Assembly: GCF_018599245.1 (NCBI RefSeq)
Contig: NZ_JAHEVJ010000006.1
Span: 1-64,000, forward strand
DNA: 64,000 bases
From: Aliiroseovarius lamellibrachiae
GTDB taxonomy: Bacteria; Pseudomonadota; Alphaproteobacteria; Rhodobacterales; Rhodobacteraceae
Reading direction: 5' to 3'
Made by a program: the position numbers and the translations under genes. This document shows positions 45,451 to 54,580 of this stretch, piece by piece. Numbering within the stretch: the stretch's first letter is position 1; each line of letters opens with the position of its first letter. Under the pieces are notes generated by a model. The model made no database searches, was not told the origin of the DNA, and worked only from the letters and a program-made list of their open reading frames with translations.

Positions 45451-46202
45451 CCAAACACACTCGCTCGTTTACGGATTTCTACATCGCGCAGCGACACCTC
45501 TTCGCCCAGAAAATCATCCGCGTCCTGCGAACACATCCACAACAACGTGCGCGCCACCCATTCTGGCGGGATATGATCATCCCAGTTCAGTTTCGACACG
45601 GCGTTGATGCCAGAGGATTTGATCTCGCGTTGCATTTGCGTCGCCACAGTGCCCGGTGACAGACCGATGGCGCGAATGCCTTGTCCCGCGGCTTCCTGAT
45701 GCAAAGCTTCCGTCATCATTTTGGCCCCGGCTTTTGACGCGCAGTAATGTGCCCAGCCTTCGATTGCGCGGTGTGCGGCCCCAGAACTGATGGTCAGAAC
45801 AGTCCCGCCCCCTTGTGCCACCATCAGCGGCATCACGGCGCGCATTCCGTAATAGACGCCCTTCAGGTTCACGTCGATCACATGGCCCCATTCGTCTGGA
45901 TCGCTTTCAATCAGCGGACCGATGGGTTCAATCACGCCCGCGTTGTTGATCAGCACATCCACGCTGCCAAACTTGGCGACAGCGGCATCAATCACCGCTT
46001 TGACATCCGCAAATCGGGACACATCACAGGTCACCGCCAAGGCGTTGTCACCAATCGCATCCGCAATCGCGCCAATCTGCCCGGCACTGCGCGCGGTCAG
46101 CACCACATTTGCACCGGCGGCGGCAAAAATATGCGCGGCGGCCTCTCCGATCCCACGGCTTGCGCCGGTGATTACTACGGTTTTTCCTGTCATATCCAGC
46201 AT
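45447..46202 (-). CDS. short-chain dehydrogenase/reductase
   Basis: A 251-residue classical SDR: TGASRGIG cofactor motif, NNAG, catalytic Ser in ISSG and the YCASK (YxxxK) motif. Substrate unknown; the classical NAD(P) binding fold prevents prediction. GGAGGG lies 8 bases upstream. It overlaps the enoyl-CoA hydratase-like gene by ATGA, suggesting one acyl or hydroxy-acid pathway. Confidence 0.88.
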   Translation of the reverse strand: MLDMTGKTVVITGASRGIGEAAAHIFAAAGANVVLTARSAGQIGAIADAIGDNALAVTCDVSRFADVKAVIDAAVAKFGSVDVLINNAGVIEPIGPLIESDPDEWGHVIDVNLKGVYYGMRAVMPLMVAQGGGTVLTISSGAAHRAIEGWAHYCASKAGAKMMTEALHQEAAGQGIRAIGLSPGTVATQMQREIKSSGINAVSKLNWDDHIPPEWVARTLLWMCSQDADDFLGEEVSLRDVEIRKRASVFG

Positions 46203-46321
46203 GTTGCGGCCCTCCTGCTTTCTGTCCTAACCCATGCGACGGGACGAGGCCAGAGCGCACGCAGACTTGCAGGCGGGGCTTTGGCAGTTTACCTGAAAGG
46301 GGAACAGATAAAGGAACCACC

Positions 46322-47665
46322 ATGACCGCGCTCGACACCCTGACCCAAAAGCTTCTGGATGCTGCTCGCAATGCGGGGGCCGATCAGGCGGACGCTTTGG
46401 CGGTGGATGGCACGTCGCTCTCGATCGACGTGTTGAATGGCAAGCTTGAGCACGCTGAACGCTCTGAAGGTGTCGACATTGGGTTGCGCGTGTTGGTTGG
46501 GCAACGGCAAGCCTGTGTGTCGGCCTCGGATATTTCCGACATGACGATGCAAGCGATGGCGGAACGTGCCGTGGCGATGGCCAAAGAAGCGCCCGAGGAT
46601 CCGCATATTCGCTTGGCCACCGCTGATGAGCTGGCCAACCGCTGGGATTTGGCCGGGCTTGAACTGGCAGATCCGTCAGAAGAACCAGACCCCGCCGCAC
46701 TTGAACGTGACGCAGCCGAGGCCGAAGCCGCCGCGCTGGCCGTATCCGGTGTCAGCCAAGTGTCCTCCGCATCCGCAGGCTATGGCCGCCACCAGTTTCA
46801 CCTTGCCACCTCTAACGGGTTTTCAGGCGGCTACGGCCGCACCAACCGCGCCACGTCTGTCGTTGCGATCACCGGCGAAGGTGCTGCGATGGAGCGCGAT
46901 TACGCGGGCGAAATGCGGGTGTTTCAGGCCGATATGCCCAGCCCGGTTGAGATTGGCACCAAAGCAGGCGAACGCACCGTCGCAATGGCGGGCGCCAAGC
47001 AACCGCCCACCGGCGCCTTTCCGGTGCTTTATGATGAACGCGTGTCGGCGTCCCTGATCGGTCACCTTTTGGGGGCCGCAAATGGGTCGATGATTGCGCG
47101 CGGCAGCTCGTGGTTGCGGGATCATTTGGGCGACGAAATCCTGCCTGCGGGATTGGATTTGATCGAAGATCCCCTGCGCACCCGCGTGATGGGATCGCGC
47201 CCATTTGACGGCGAAGGGCTGGCGACCTCTGCGCGCAAAATCATTGACGCGGGTGTCTTGACGGGCTGGACGCTCGACCTTGCGACAGCTGCGCAACTGG
47301 GCCTGCAAAGCACGGCAAGTGCCTCGCGGGGAACGTCCTCGCCGCCCTCGCCCTCTATCTCAAACGTGGCGCTGACAATGGGCGACGCATCCCGCGAGGA
47401 TTTGATCCGCGATATGGGCACCGGGCTGATTGTCACCTCGATGATCGGGTCCACCATCAACCCCACCACCGGCGATTATTCGCGCGGGGCGTCCGGGTTT
47501 TGGGTCGAAAACGGCGAGATCGCCTATCCGGTGAATGAATGCACCATTGCGGGAAATCTGATCGCCATGCTGAAAACCATCATCCCCGCCAATGACGCCG
47601 AGCCGCATCTGAGTCGCCTTGTGCCAAGCCTGTTGGTGGACGGCATGACGCTGGCCGGAGCGTAA
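46322..47665 (+). CDS. pmbA: PmbA/TldE protein
   Basis: A 447-residue member of the TldD/TldE family. TldE (PmbA) lacks the HExxxH zinc site of TldD but completes the heterodimeric protease that matures microcin B17 and acts on modified peptides. No HExxxH is seen, so TldE not TldD. AAGGAACCACC precedes the ATG. The partner tldD is not in the window. Confidence 0.9.
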   Translation: MTALDTLTQKLLDAARNAGADQADALAVDGTSLSIDVLNGKLEHAERSEGVDIGLRVLVGQRQACVSASDISDMTMQAMAERAVAMAKEAPEDPHIRLATADELANRWDLAGLELADPSEEPDPAALERDAAEAEAAALAVSGVSQVSSASAGYGRHQFHLATSNGFSGGYGRTNRATSVVAITGEGAAMERDYAGEMRVFQADMPSPVEIGTKAGERTVAMAGAKQPPTGAFPVLYDERVSASLIGHLLGAANGSMIARGSSWLRDHLGDEILPAGLDLIEDPLRTRVMGSRPFDGEGLATSARKIIDAGVLTGWTLDLATAAQLGLQSTASASRGTSSPPSPSISNVALTMGDASREDLIRDMGTGLIVTSMIGSTINPTTGDYSRGASGFWVENGEIAYPVNECTIAGNLIAMLKTIIPANDAEPHLSRLVPSLLVDGMTLAGA

Positions 47666-47668
47666 CAA

Positions 47669-48448
47669 GTGAGCGCAGCCGTGGGTGATCTTGACCTTTT
47701 GGTGGATGCGGCAAAAGCGGCGGGTGACATTGCGCGCGGCTTTTTCAAAGCGGACCCAGAGGTGTGGGACAAAGAGGGCGGCCAAGGCCCGGTAACCGAG
47801 GCGGATTTGGCCGTGGACCGGATGCTGCGCGAAGAGCTGACCCGCGCGCGGCCTTATGCGTGGCTGTCTGAAGAAACCGACGACGATCTGGCGCGATTGG
47901 ACGCCGATGAGGTGTTCATCGTTGACCCCATTGATGGCACCCGCGCTTTTATCCAAGGCTCGGAACATTGGGCACATTCGCTGGCCATTGCGCGCGGTGG
48001 CGTTGTGGATACGGCAGTGGTCTATTTACCAGTGGCCGGTAAGCTTTACGCCGCCCAGCGCGGACAGGGTGCGACGCTGAACGGTGCCGCAATTTCAGTC
48101 AGCGGCAGAGAAGGGATTGAGGGGGCCACGGTGTTGGCCTCCAAACCCAATTTCGACGCGACCCATTGGATCGACGCGAAGGTGCCGCCGGTGGAACGCA
48201 AATTCCGATCGTCATTGGCCTATCGTCTGTCGTTGGTGGGCGAAGGTCGGTTTGACGCCATGATGACCTTGCGCGCAACTTGGGAATGGGACGTGGCCGC
48301 CGGAAGCCTGATTGTCGAAGAGGCGGGCGGGCATGTGTCCGACCGCCGCGCGGGGCTTGCACGCTATAACAACCGCGATCCGATGTTGAACGGAATGGTG
48401 GCCGCCAGCCCAAAAGTGCATGACGCCTTGGTGGCGCGGCTCTTGTAA
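47669..48448 (+). CDS. inositol-monophosphatase/CysQ-like phosphatase
   Basis: A 259-residue magnesium-dependent phosphatase. Metal motifs in order: GPVTEADLAVD, LSEET, DPIDGTRAFIQG and WEWDVAAGSLIVEEAGG. Either an inositol monophosphatase or a 3'(2'),5'-bisphosphate nucleotidase (CysQ); the DPIDGTRAF motif leans toward the former/CysQ group without resolving it. GTG start 3 bp after the pmbA stop, so translationally linked. Confidence 0.87.
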   Translation: MSAAVGDLDLLVDAAKAAGDIARGFFKADPEVWDKEGGQGPVTEADLAVDRMLREELTRARPYAWLSEETDDDLARLDADEVFIVDPIDGTRAFIQGSEHWAHSLAIARGGVVDTAVVYLPVAGKLYAAQRGQGATLNGAAISVSGREGIEGATVLASKPNFDATHWIDAKVPPVERKFRSSLAYRLSLVGEGRFDAMMTLRATWEWDVAAGSLIVEEAGGHVSDRRAGLARYNNRDPMLNGMVAASPKVHDALVARLL

Positions 48449-48453
48449 GGTTT

Positions 48454-48467
48454 TGTTAGAACTAACA
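48454..48467. promoter_or_regulatory. candidate GntR-type (LacI family) operator
   Basis: TGTTAGAACTAACA is a perfect palindrome. It matches the arms and 4-base spacing of the E. coli gluconate repressor box (ATGTTA-N4-TAACAT). It is about 80 bp upstream of the LacI-type gene, as expected for autoregulation. Confidence 0.6.
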
Positions 48468-48545
48468 TTCAATGAAAATTAGGCTTTGCGAACAAGATTT
48501 CTGGCGCTAACACTATAGGCACTGAATTTGAAAGAGGTGCCGCCT

Positions 48546-49583
48546 TTGACCAATACGCCGACGACCCCCGCCCGCCGCCCGTTGACGCTTCGTGATGTTT
48601 CCGAGGCCTCTGGTGTCAGTGAAATGACCGTAAGCCGCGTGTTGCGCAATCGGGGGGATGTCAGTCAGGCGACGCGCGAGAAGGTTTTGGCCGCGGCCAA
48701 AGAGCTTGGGTATGTGCCAAATAAAATCGCGGGGGCTTTGGCGTCACAGCGGGTGAATTTGGTCGCGGTGGTGATCCCGTCACTGTCCAACATGGTGTTT
48801 CCAGAGGTTCTGACCGGCATCAATGAAGTGTTGGACGAAACCCCGTTGCAGCCGGTGTTTGGCGTGACCAATTACAAACCGGAACGCGAGGAAAAAGTGC
48901 TGTATGAAATGCTCAGCTGGCGTCCATCCGGGGTGATTGTGGCCGGGCTTGAGCACAGCGAAAACGCCAAGGCGATGTTGCGGGCGGCGGGCATTCCTGT
49001 GGTGGAAATCATGGACACCGACGGGCCAGCGATTGACGCCTGCGTGGGGATTTCGCATCGCCGCGCGGGGCGCAAAATGGCCAAAGCAATCTTAAAAGCG
49101 GGCTATCGCAATATCGGCTTTTTAGGCACCAAAATGCCGCTGGATCACCGCGCCCGGAAACGGTTTGAAGGGTTCACCGAGGCGCTGGCCAAAGAAGGCG
49201 TCGAGATTGTGGATAAGGAATTTTACGAAGGTGGATCCGCGCTGGCCAAAGGTCGCGAGATGACCGAGGCAATGCTGAAACGATCCCCGGAACTCGATTT
49301 TCTATATTATTCCAATGACATGATTGGGGCCGGTGGGCTTTTGTATTGTCTTGATCAAGGCATTGATGTGCCGGGCAAAGTTGGGCTCGCGGGGTTTAAT
49401 GGTGTTGAATTGTTGGACGGCCTGCCGCGGAAATTGGCCACGATGGATGCCTGCCGGATAGAAATCGGTCGCGCCGCTGCGCGCATCATTGCCGAACGCG
49501 CGGCAGGGGATGGTCTGGCCGGTGGGGAACGGGTAGAACTTGCCCCCAAAATCACGCCGGGCGACACGCTTAAGCGGCGCTAG
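48546..49583 (+). CDS. LacI-family transcriptional repressor (gluconate GntR-like)
   Basis: A 345-residue regulator: LacI-type HTH (about 14-33, LRDVSEASGVSEMTVSRVLR), hinge helix (KIAGALASQR) and a periplasmic-binding-protein-like effector domain. Sequence and the upstream TGTTA-N4-TAACA box suggest a gluconate-type repressor, but no sugar-acid transport or kinase gene lies beside it. TTG start with AGAGG 8 bases upstream (48533-48537); TTG 48528 or GTG 48537 are alternatives. Confidence 0.85.
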   Translation: MTNTPTTPARRPLTLRDVSEASGVSEMTVSRVLRNRGDVSQATREKVLAAAKELGYVPNKIAGALASQRVNLVAVVIPSLSNMVFPEVLTGINEVLDETPLQPVFGVTNYKPEREEKVLYEMLSWRPSGVIVAGLEHSENAKAMLRAAGIPVVEIMDTDGPAIDACVGISHRRAGRKMAKAILKAGYRNIGFLGTKMPLDHRARKRFEGFTEALAKEGVEIVDKEFYEGGSALAKGREMTEAMLKRSPELDFLYYSNDMIGAGGLLYCLDQGIDVPGKVGLAGFNGVELLDGLPRKLATMDACRIEIGRAAARIIAERAAGDGLAGGERVELAPKITPGDTLKRR

Positions 49584-49617
49584 ACAAGCGCGCATCAGCG
49601 AATTACAGAAACAACAT

Positions 49618-49694
49618 GGCCCCGTGGCTCAACTGGATAGAGCAGCCCCCTCCTAAGGGGCAGGTTGGTGGTTCGAATCCACCCGGGGTCACCA
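49618..49694 (+). tRNA. tRNA-Arg (anticodon CCT)
   Basis: A 77-nt cloverleaf: 7-bp acceptor stem (one G-U), D arm GCTCAACTGGATAGAGC, anticodon stem GCCCC/GGGGC with loop CTCCTAA (anticodon CCT, reading AGG), T arm with GGTTCGAATCC, and an encoded CCA at 49692-49694. It lies at the boundary of the polysaccharide/spike region; tRNA genes commonly mark integration sites, but I see no duplicated 3' end. Confidence 0.95.
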
Positions 49695-49712
49695 TTTTCA
49701 GTCTTAGCAAGT

Positions 49713-49754
49713 CAACCGCGCCCGGAAGCTCCAAGCGCGGTTGCGGATTTTTTT
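49713..49754 (+). terminator. intrinsic terminator after tRNA-Arg
   Basis: CAACCGCGC (49713-49721) pairs perfectly with GCGCGGTTG (49735-49743) and is followed by seven T at 49748-49754. Confidence 0.9.
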
Positions 49755-49762
49755 CCAAGACA

Positions 49763-50551
49763 TCACAGCGACAGGCCTGTTTTTGCGGCCAAGTAGCTTT
49801 CCATTTGGTCAAGGTCTGTGCCTGCGACGATGCTGTCACTGATCGCCATTTGGTAAACGCGACCTGAAAACGGCAACGAATCACCCCCGCGGGATCCCAG
49901 GTACAGAGGGTGGTTCCCAAAGGTCCCCGCCCCGAGTGATCCGGCGCTTTGGCTGGTCACGCTGCCATTCGCACGCAAGGTCGAACTGGGGGCTGCGATG
50001 TCGACCAAGCCTGTCAGCACGTTGTCAATTGGTGCGGAAAAACCAGATACGTTCAGGTCAACTGTGCTGCTGCCGCGTGCGCGCCAAAAATAATTGTCGG
50101 CGGTTGAGACAGGGGCAAACAGCGCAAAAGTGCCGTTATACGCGCTGGACGAGCTGCTCAGTTCGGCACAACAGGCCGCGGCCGCATCACTGGCTTTTCG
50201 GATCGCCATGAAGACGCTGACTTTGTCGGTATGCACCAAGCTGATCGCATTGGTGTGCATCGCGTCATCGACGCCGTCAAAGTCCAGCCAGTGCAGCGTT
50301 CCATCGGTTCGATAGGTTGGCCGCTCGCCCGCAACAGTTTGGATACAGTGATGACCGTTACCGGACTTATCCTGAATCAGCCCAACGGGCTGACCATCTG
50401 CTGTGACGGGTAGCGTACCGGCGCTGTCTTGAAACATCGAGGAGAGATCCGACGGATCTATCCAAAACGATGGGGACACCGCTGCGGGGGAAAAGGGGGG
50501 AGCCAATTCTCCTTTTGCGGCATCCATAAAGATACCAAGCCCTACTTGCAT
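49763..50551 (-). CDS. LamG/concanavalin-like protein, candidate phage or GTA head-spike fibre
   Basis: About 262 residues. The PSFWIDPSDLSSMFQDSAGT segment, the DKSGNGHHCIQ motif, and the ending YLAAKTGLSL recur, to my recollection, in phage-like and GTA-linked proteins of Rhodobacterales with a jelly-roll lectin fold; no signal peptide. It directly follows a gene with a GTA spike-base tail (shared base at TAATG), so it may be the fibre that would bind surface polysaccharide. It is the terminal gene of the polysaccharide operon. Function is inferred. Confidence 0.6.
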   Translation of the reverse strand: MQVGLGIFMDAAKGELAPPFSPAAVSPSFWIDPSDLSSMFQDSAGTLPVTADGQPVGLIQDKSGNGHHCIQTVAGERPTYRTDGTLHWLDFDGVDDAMHTNAISLVHTDKVSVFMAIRKASDAAAACCAELSSSSSAYNGTFALFAPVSTADNYFWRARGSSTVDLNVSGFSAPIDNVLTGLVDIAAPSSTLRANGSVTSQSAGSLGAGTFGNHPLYLGSRGGDSLPFSGRVYQMAISDSIVAGTDLDQMESYLAAKTGLSL

Positions 50552-51426
50552 TACCACAGCACCACGATGTTGGTTGCGGTGGTCCCTGTCGCATGCACGC
50601 GCTTGACGCGGATGGCATGGGCGACGCCAGCGGCCAGGGTCAGGGTCGCGGTATCGCCGCCCAATGTGGTCACGGTTACATCACCTGCGCCACCCAGCAG
50701 AATGCCACGGCTGACATTGGCAAGGATCAAGTAAAGCACAATCAGCATCAGCCCGGTGCGCGCCGCAAGAAACGCCCCGACGCACGACAGCAGAACCAAC
50801 CCCAGGGCCGACAGACGAAAGGCGCGGAACTGGCGGGCGAACTCGTTGAAAAACACCCCGGTCAGCACGAAGAAAAGCGAGGTCGTGTCATAGCCATTAA
50901 AAGGCCCGCGCGCGCGGTACCCCAAGTCGCGCAACCGATCGACGGATGCCACGGGATAATAACGAAAACTCCAGTCGCGAAACGCCGGAAACGTCAGTTC
51001 AAGCAGCTGCATCGCCAGGATCATCAGCACCAAGACGGCAAGCATACGATAAAGATCAAACGCCCCGGCCTTGAGCAAAACAAAGACAAACCAAACGCCC
51101 ACCGCCCATAAGAACACCTTCATCGGCCAGCTTGCATATTTCACACCGGACATGAAGTTGGACCCCGCCCCAAGACGCATCACCATCAGCACAGAGCAGA
51201 GCACATAAATGAGCAAGATCAGTGTGGTTGCCTGCCGCCAGACCAGGGCATGCGGCTGCGGGTTTTGCGCTGATGACACCGCAAAACTCAGCAAAACGTA
51301 AAGGATCACAAGGTAATCCCAACGCAGGAAAATCACCCCAAGATTGATCACTTCAGGCGCGACAAACAGCAGCGGCAAGGCCAGATGCAAAATCACAAAG
51401 CGTTGGGTTTGGGACTGATCGTGCAT
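50551..51426 (-). CDS. truncated polysaccharide polymerase/ligase-like protein fused to a spike-base tail
   Basis: A 291-residue protein in two parts. Residues 1 to about 236 are polytopic, like O-antigen polymerase/ligase (Wzy/WaaL) proteins, ending near the ligase-like AARTGLMLIVLYL segment where such proteins normally continue for 100 or more residues. Residues from about 237 (VSRGILLGGAGDVTVTTLGG, RVKRVHATGTTATNIVVLW) match the C-terminal half of RcGTA spike-base (rcc01079-like) proteins, typically 85-90 aa. The join is near 50716-50721. Both parts are incomplete, so this looks like a recombination junction; whether the product is functional is unknown. Confidence 0.6.
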   Translation of the reverse strand: MHDQSQTQRFVILHLALPLLFVAPEVINLGVIFLRWDYLVILYVLLSFAVSSAQNPQPHALVWRQATTLILLIYVLCSVLMVMRLGAGSNFMSGVKYASWPMKVFLWAVGVWFVFVLLKAGAFDLYRMLAVLVLMILAMQLLELTFPAFRDWSFRYYPVASVDRLRDLGYRARGPFNGYDTTSLFFVLTGVFFNEFARQFRAFRLSALGLVLLSCVGAFLAARTGLMLIVLYLILANVSRGILLGGAGDVTVTTLGGDTATLTLAAGVAHAIRVKRVHATGTTATNIVVLW

Positions 51427-52323
51427 CTAGCCCCCTTTGGCCCGAAAGGCGCGCAATACACGCGCGGGCGACATGCGTGCGCCCGCCAAACGCAGCCATG
51501 CCCCGATTGGAGAAATACCAAATTCGCGCTTCAGATAGGGTGCAAACCGGCGCAAAAACACGAAGTTATTTCGCAAAACCCAAATCTCAAACCACAAACG
51601 CCCCCCGCGGCGCTGCCCCCCTTTTTTGGCATAGGCCACACTGGGCGAAAGGTGAAAACAGGTGGCTTGCGGCACCAGAAAAACCTTGGCCCCGAACGTC
51701 ATCGATGCCTGCAACTGAGGATCGCTTTCTTCGCGGTAGCCATTCCCGCCATAGGCTTCGTGGAACCGCAAACCGTCGCGAAACAAAGACGCGGGCCAAA
51801 GGGCAACCGCTGTTACAAACGGAAATTGCGTGACCTGACCGGGGTCGGCCCAGGCGCAAAGCAACAGCCGAGACAGGTCAAAATAGCGCTGCGTTTCGCG
51901 ATCAGATCGCGCCAAGGCGTCGGAATTGGATTCACCATCACGCAGGTAAATAACCCGCGGCCCGACCAGCACCGGATGGGGGGCTTCAGGGCGATGCTCA
52001 CGGCAAATCCGCACCATGTCATCCGGCAGGATAATGTCATCATCCGTGGTCAGCACTTCGTCGCCGGTACAGCGTGCCAACCCAGCATTTTTCGCGGCAG
52101 GTGCGCCAAGTCGGGTCGGCGTTGTCACGATAGTCAAGCGGATATCGCGATTTTGACAAGCCACAGCAAGGGCCGCAAAGACCGCGTCATAAGGGTCCGT
52201 GCTGCCGTCATTCACAATCACAATTTCCGCCAATCCATCTTGTGCCAGCCACGATGGCCAGACCTGCGCCAAAACGTCGGGGCGGTTATGGGTGGGGGCA
52301 AGGATGGTTAGCTTCGGTGCCAT
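51427..52323 (-). CDS. family 2 glycosyltransferase
   Basis: A 298-residue GT-A enzyme: LTILAPTHNRPDV, acidic NDGS at 38-41, and TDDDI (Asp94-96) for metal binding. No membrane segment; probably adds a sugar to a lipid-linked repeat unit. GGAG lies 5 bases before ATG 52323, overlapping the preceding GT4 gene by 16 bases. The next gene starts with ATG right after this stop. Confidence 0.88.
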   Translation of the reverse strand: MAPKLTILAPTHNRPDVLAQVWPSWLAQDGLAEIVIVNDGSTDPYDAVFAALAVACQNRDIRLTIVTTPTRLGAPAAKNAGLARCTGDEVLTTDDDIILPDDMVRICREHRPEAPHPVLVGPRVIYLRDGESNSDALARSDRETQRYFDLSRLLLCAWADPGQVTQFPFVTAVALWPASLFRDGLRFHEAYGGNGYREESDPQLQASMTFGAKVFLVPQATCFHLSPSVAYAKKGGQRRGGRLWFEIWVLRNNFVFLRRFAPYLKREFGISPIGAWLRLAGARMSPARVLRAFRAKGG

Positions 52324-53450
52324 GAGAACTCCGGGAAAAGACGCGAAAGCTCGGCCTGCCAATGGCGTTGAACTGCCTCGTATGACACATGGGTTTCGGC
52401 GTATTGGCGATGGGTGTGGCGTGCGGCGGAACCGGCGACGAACACCTGTTCCAGCCCAGATATCCAACCTTCAGCGGCCTCGGGGTCAGCAATCACCGAT
52501 GCCCGAACACCCGCCTCCTTTGCCTGTAAATAATGCGCGGCCTGCCCCACCGGGCTGGTCAAAACCGGGCAGCCACAGGCCTGCGCCTCGCTTGCCACAA
52601 GACTATAGCCTTCAAAGCGCGACGGTTGAATCAAAGCATCCGCTGCCTGATAGGCCGTGACCATTTGCGCGGTGTTAAGCCCGATGCAAGTGGTGACATT
52701 TGGCCCCGTCGGCACGGGCCAGCTGTGCCCCGGTGGTGTCGCGATCAGCACATGCCAGTCGCGCGGCATTTGGGCGACAATTTTGGCGACGCGATCCGCC
52801 CCTTTCGCATATTCCCACCGACCGGCAAACAGGATCACACGGCCAGATGGCGGCAAACCCAACAGCGCACGAGCAGCCGCCTGATCCCCCGGCTGGAACA
52901 AGTCGCAATCCGTCGGCGGTAAAAGGATCGTTTGGTTCACCGGGATCCCTTGCGAGATCAGAACATCGCGCAACCCTTGTGAATTTGCGATGGCGCCAGA
53001 TCTTGATTGAGTGTGACATTCCAGCCGGCGCGCCAAAGCCGTCTTCGCCACTTTCACCCACGCCCGAAGGCCCGAGGCGGGGCGCAAAGCCATGCTGCGA
53101 AATCCGGCGTAACTTCCAAAGAACAAGTGCAGATGACGCGGGTGGGACAGGCCCACCCCCATTAGCTCAATGCTCATCACCACATCGGCCTCCGGCAAGC
53201 CGCTTCGTGTCAATCGCCTGACCGCAAGCGGCGAGGCGAGCATTGGCTCGATCCGGGTCAAAAGCCGCGCAAAGAGCCCCGGCGCAGGCGCATCCTGGTG
53301 CGACAGGAACGTCACCTTTTGACAAATCGGTGCCAGGACGTTGGCCAGATCCTGCAAATGCCGCTCCGCTCCGCCCAATCCCTGCCCGGGGGCCTTTGGG
53401 GCCAGGATCAAAACGCGTGCTTGCGGGGGCGGATGCATCGGCTGGCTCAT
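52308..53450 (-). CDS. GT4-type glycosyltransferase
   Basis: A 380-residue GT-B enzyme with an N-terminal GLGGAERHLQDLA motif and a C-terminal EX7E-like site in QPSRFEGYSLVASEAQACG. The donor is probably a nucleotide-sugar. Member of a coupled polysaccharide operon: its ATG overlaps the stop of the preceding gene (ATGA). Confidence 0.88.
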   Translation of the reverse strand: MSQPMHPPPQARVLILAPKAPGQGLGGAERHLQDLANVLAPICQKVTFLSHQDAPAPGLFARLLTRIEPMLASPLAVRRLTRSGLPEADVVMSIELMGVGLSHPRHLHLFFGSYAGFRSMALRPASGLRAWVKVAKTALARRLECHTQSRSGAIANSQGLRDVLISQGIPVNQTILLPPTDCDLFQPGDQAAARALLGLPPSGRVILFAGRWEYAKGADRVAKIVAQMPRDWHVLIATPPGHSWPVPTGPNVTTCIGLNTAQMVTAYQAADALIQPSRFEGYSLVASEAQACGCPVLTSPVGQAAHYLQAKEAGVRASVIADPEAAEGWISGLEQVFVAGSAARHTHRQYAETHVSYEAVQRHWQAELSRLFPEFSWHRS

Positions 53451-54580
53451 TGCAACAACGCCTCGCTCAATGCTTCATTGGCGAGATTTCGGTCAAACCT
53501 CTTTGCAAACACCGCCCGTTTTTCCGCGCTTTGCCGAAGTGTGCGAACGTCATCAGCAAGTGTCAAAGCCTGCGACGAACACGCCGCCCACGACAGGCAG
53601 GAAGACGCCAGTTCATCCCCCTCAAACAAAGCCAGAACAGCACTGTTTTCTCCGACAATATTCATCGGATGCACACCGCAGGCGAGATATTCAAAGGTCT
53701 TAACCGGCAGGCAATAATTGCGATGAAATGGCAGTGGATTCAGGCCAATATCGCAGGCGTTCAAATGTCGTGCGACCTCAGTCGGGGACAGATTGTTGCG
53801 CCAGAGAATCTGATCGTTGACGCCCAAGTCCTTGGCCTGCGCCTTAAGGTCGATCATGATAGGGCGCGAGAAATCATCCTCGACCGCGATCATCAACAAC
53901 TGCGCGCCCTTGCGCAACGCAGGTGCCAATGCCGGCAAGGCAAGCTCCAACGACTTGCCCCCCAAAATACCAGCATAGACAAACACGGCGCCCGACCCCA
54001 AACCCAGCTCTTTTCGGGTCGCATCACGGGTGTTTTCCGCCAGAGAAAACACATCGCGATCAATGCCATTTGGCGCGATGATTTGCGGAATACCGGGTGT
54101 GCCAAAACTGTCATCCATTTGTGCGCGCAACGCGTCCGACACATAGGCCACCTGATGGGCTGCGGAAAACAAAGAGCGCTCCAGCCAGAGCTTGATCCGG
54201 GTTTTGATCCCCGGCGCAATATCCCCATTGCCCAACGCCTCGCTGACAAATGGATCGCGAATGTCGGCCACAACGTGATAGCCCAAGATCCGCGCAATCC
54301 ATGCCACTTCTGCGGTGGGTGTGGCGGGCGGCGAGGTCACAAAAATCGGGCAACGCTTGTGCGCAAGCAACGCTTTGAACAGCCCAAAGCGCCCGGTGCA
54401 TCGCTTGATCATGAACCCTTCATGACGGTCTGGGCCGGGCTTGCTGGTCAGAAAAGACACCTCCACACCGCGGGCGCGCAGGTGCCGCGCAAGCGATGAA
54501 ACACGCGTTGCGCAAGCCGAGGGGTGCGGCGGGGCGTGATGGGCGTAAATTAACACCCGGCTGGGGCGCGCAGGCGTCAT
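53447..54580 (-). CDS. GT4-type glycosyltransferase
   Basis: A 377-residue GT-B fold protein: N-terminal VLIYAHHAPPHPSACATRVS and C-terminal nucleotide site including YCLPVKTFEYLACGVHPM. The EX7E glutamates are less clear than in neighbours. Overlaps both neighbours by ATGA. Sugar and acceptor unknown. Confidence 0.85.
   Translation of the reverse strand: MTPARPSRVLIYAHHAPPHPSACATRVSSLARHLRARGVEVSFLTSKPGPDRHEGFMIKRCTGRFGLFKALLAHKRCPIFVTSPPATPTAEVAWIARILGYHVVADIRDPFVSEALGNGDIAPGIKTRIKLWLERSLFSAAHQVAYVSDALRAQMDDSFGTPGIPQIIAPNGIDRDVFSLAENTRDATRKELGLGSGAVFVYAGILGGKSLELALPALAPALRKGAQLLMIAVEDDFSRPIMIDLKAQAKDLGVNDQILWRNNLSPTEVARHLNACDIGLNPLPFHRNYCLPVKTFEYLACGVHPMNIVGENSAVLALFEGDELASSCLSWAACSSQALTLADDVRTLRQSAEKRAVFAKRFDRNLANEALSEALLQ

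Noticed and set aside
49618-51426. Intact prophage integrated at tRNA-Arg
   Set aside because: No integrase, terminase, capsid or duplicated tRNA 3' end is present; only a spike-base tail and a fibre candidate remain.
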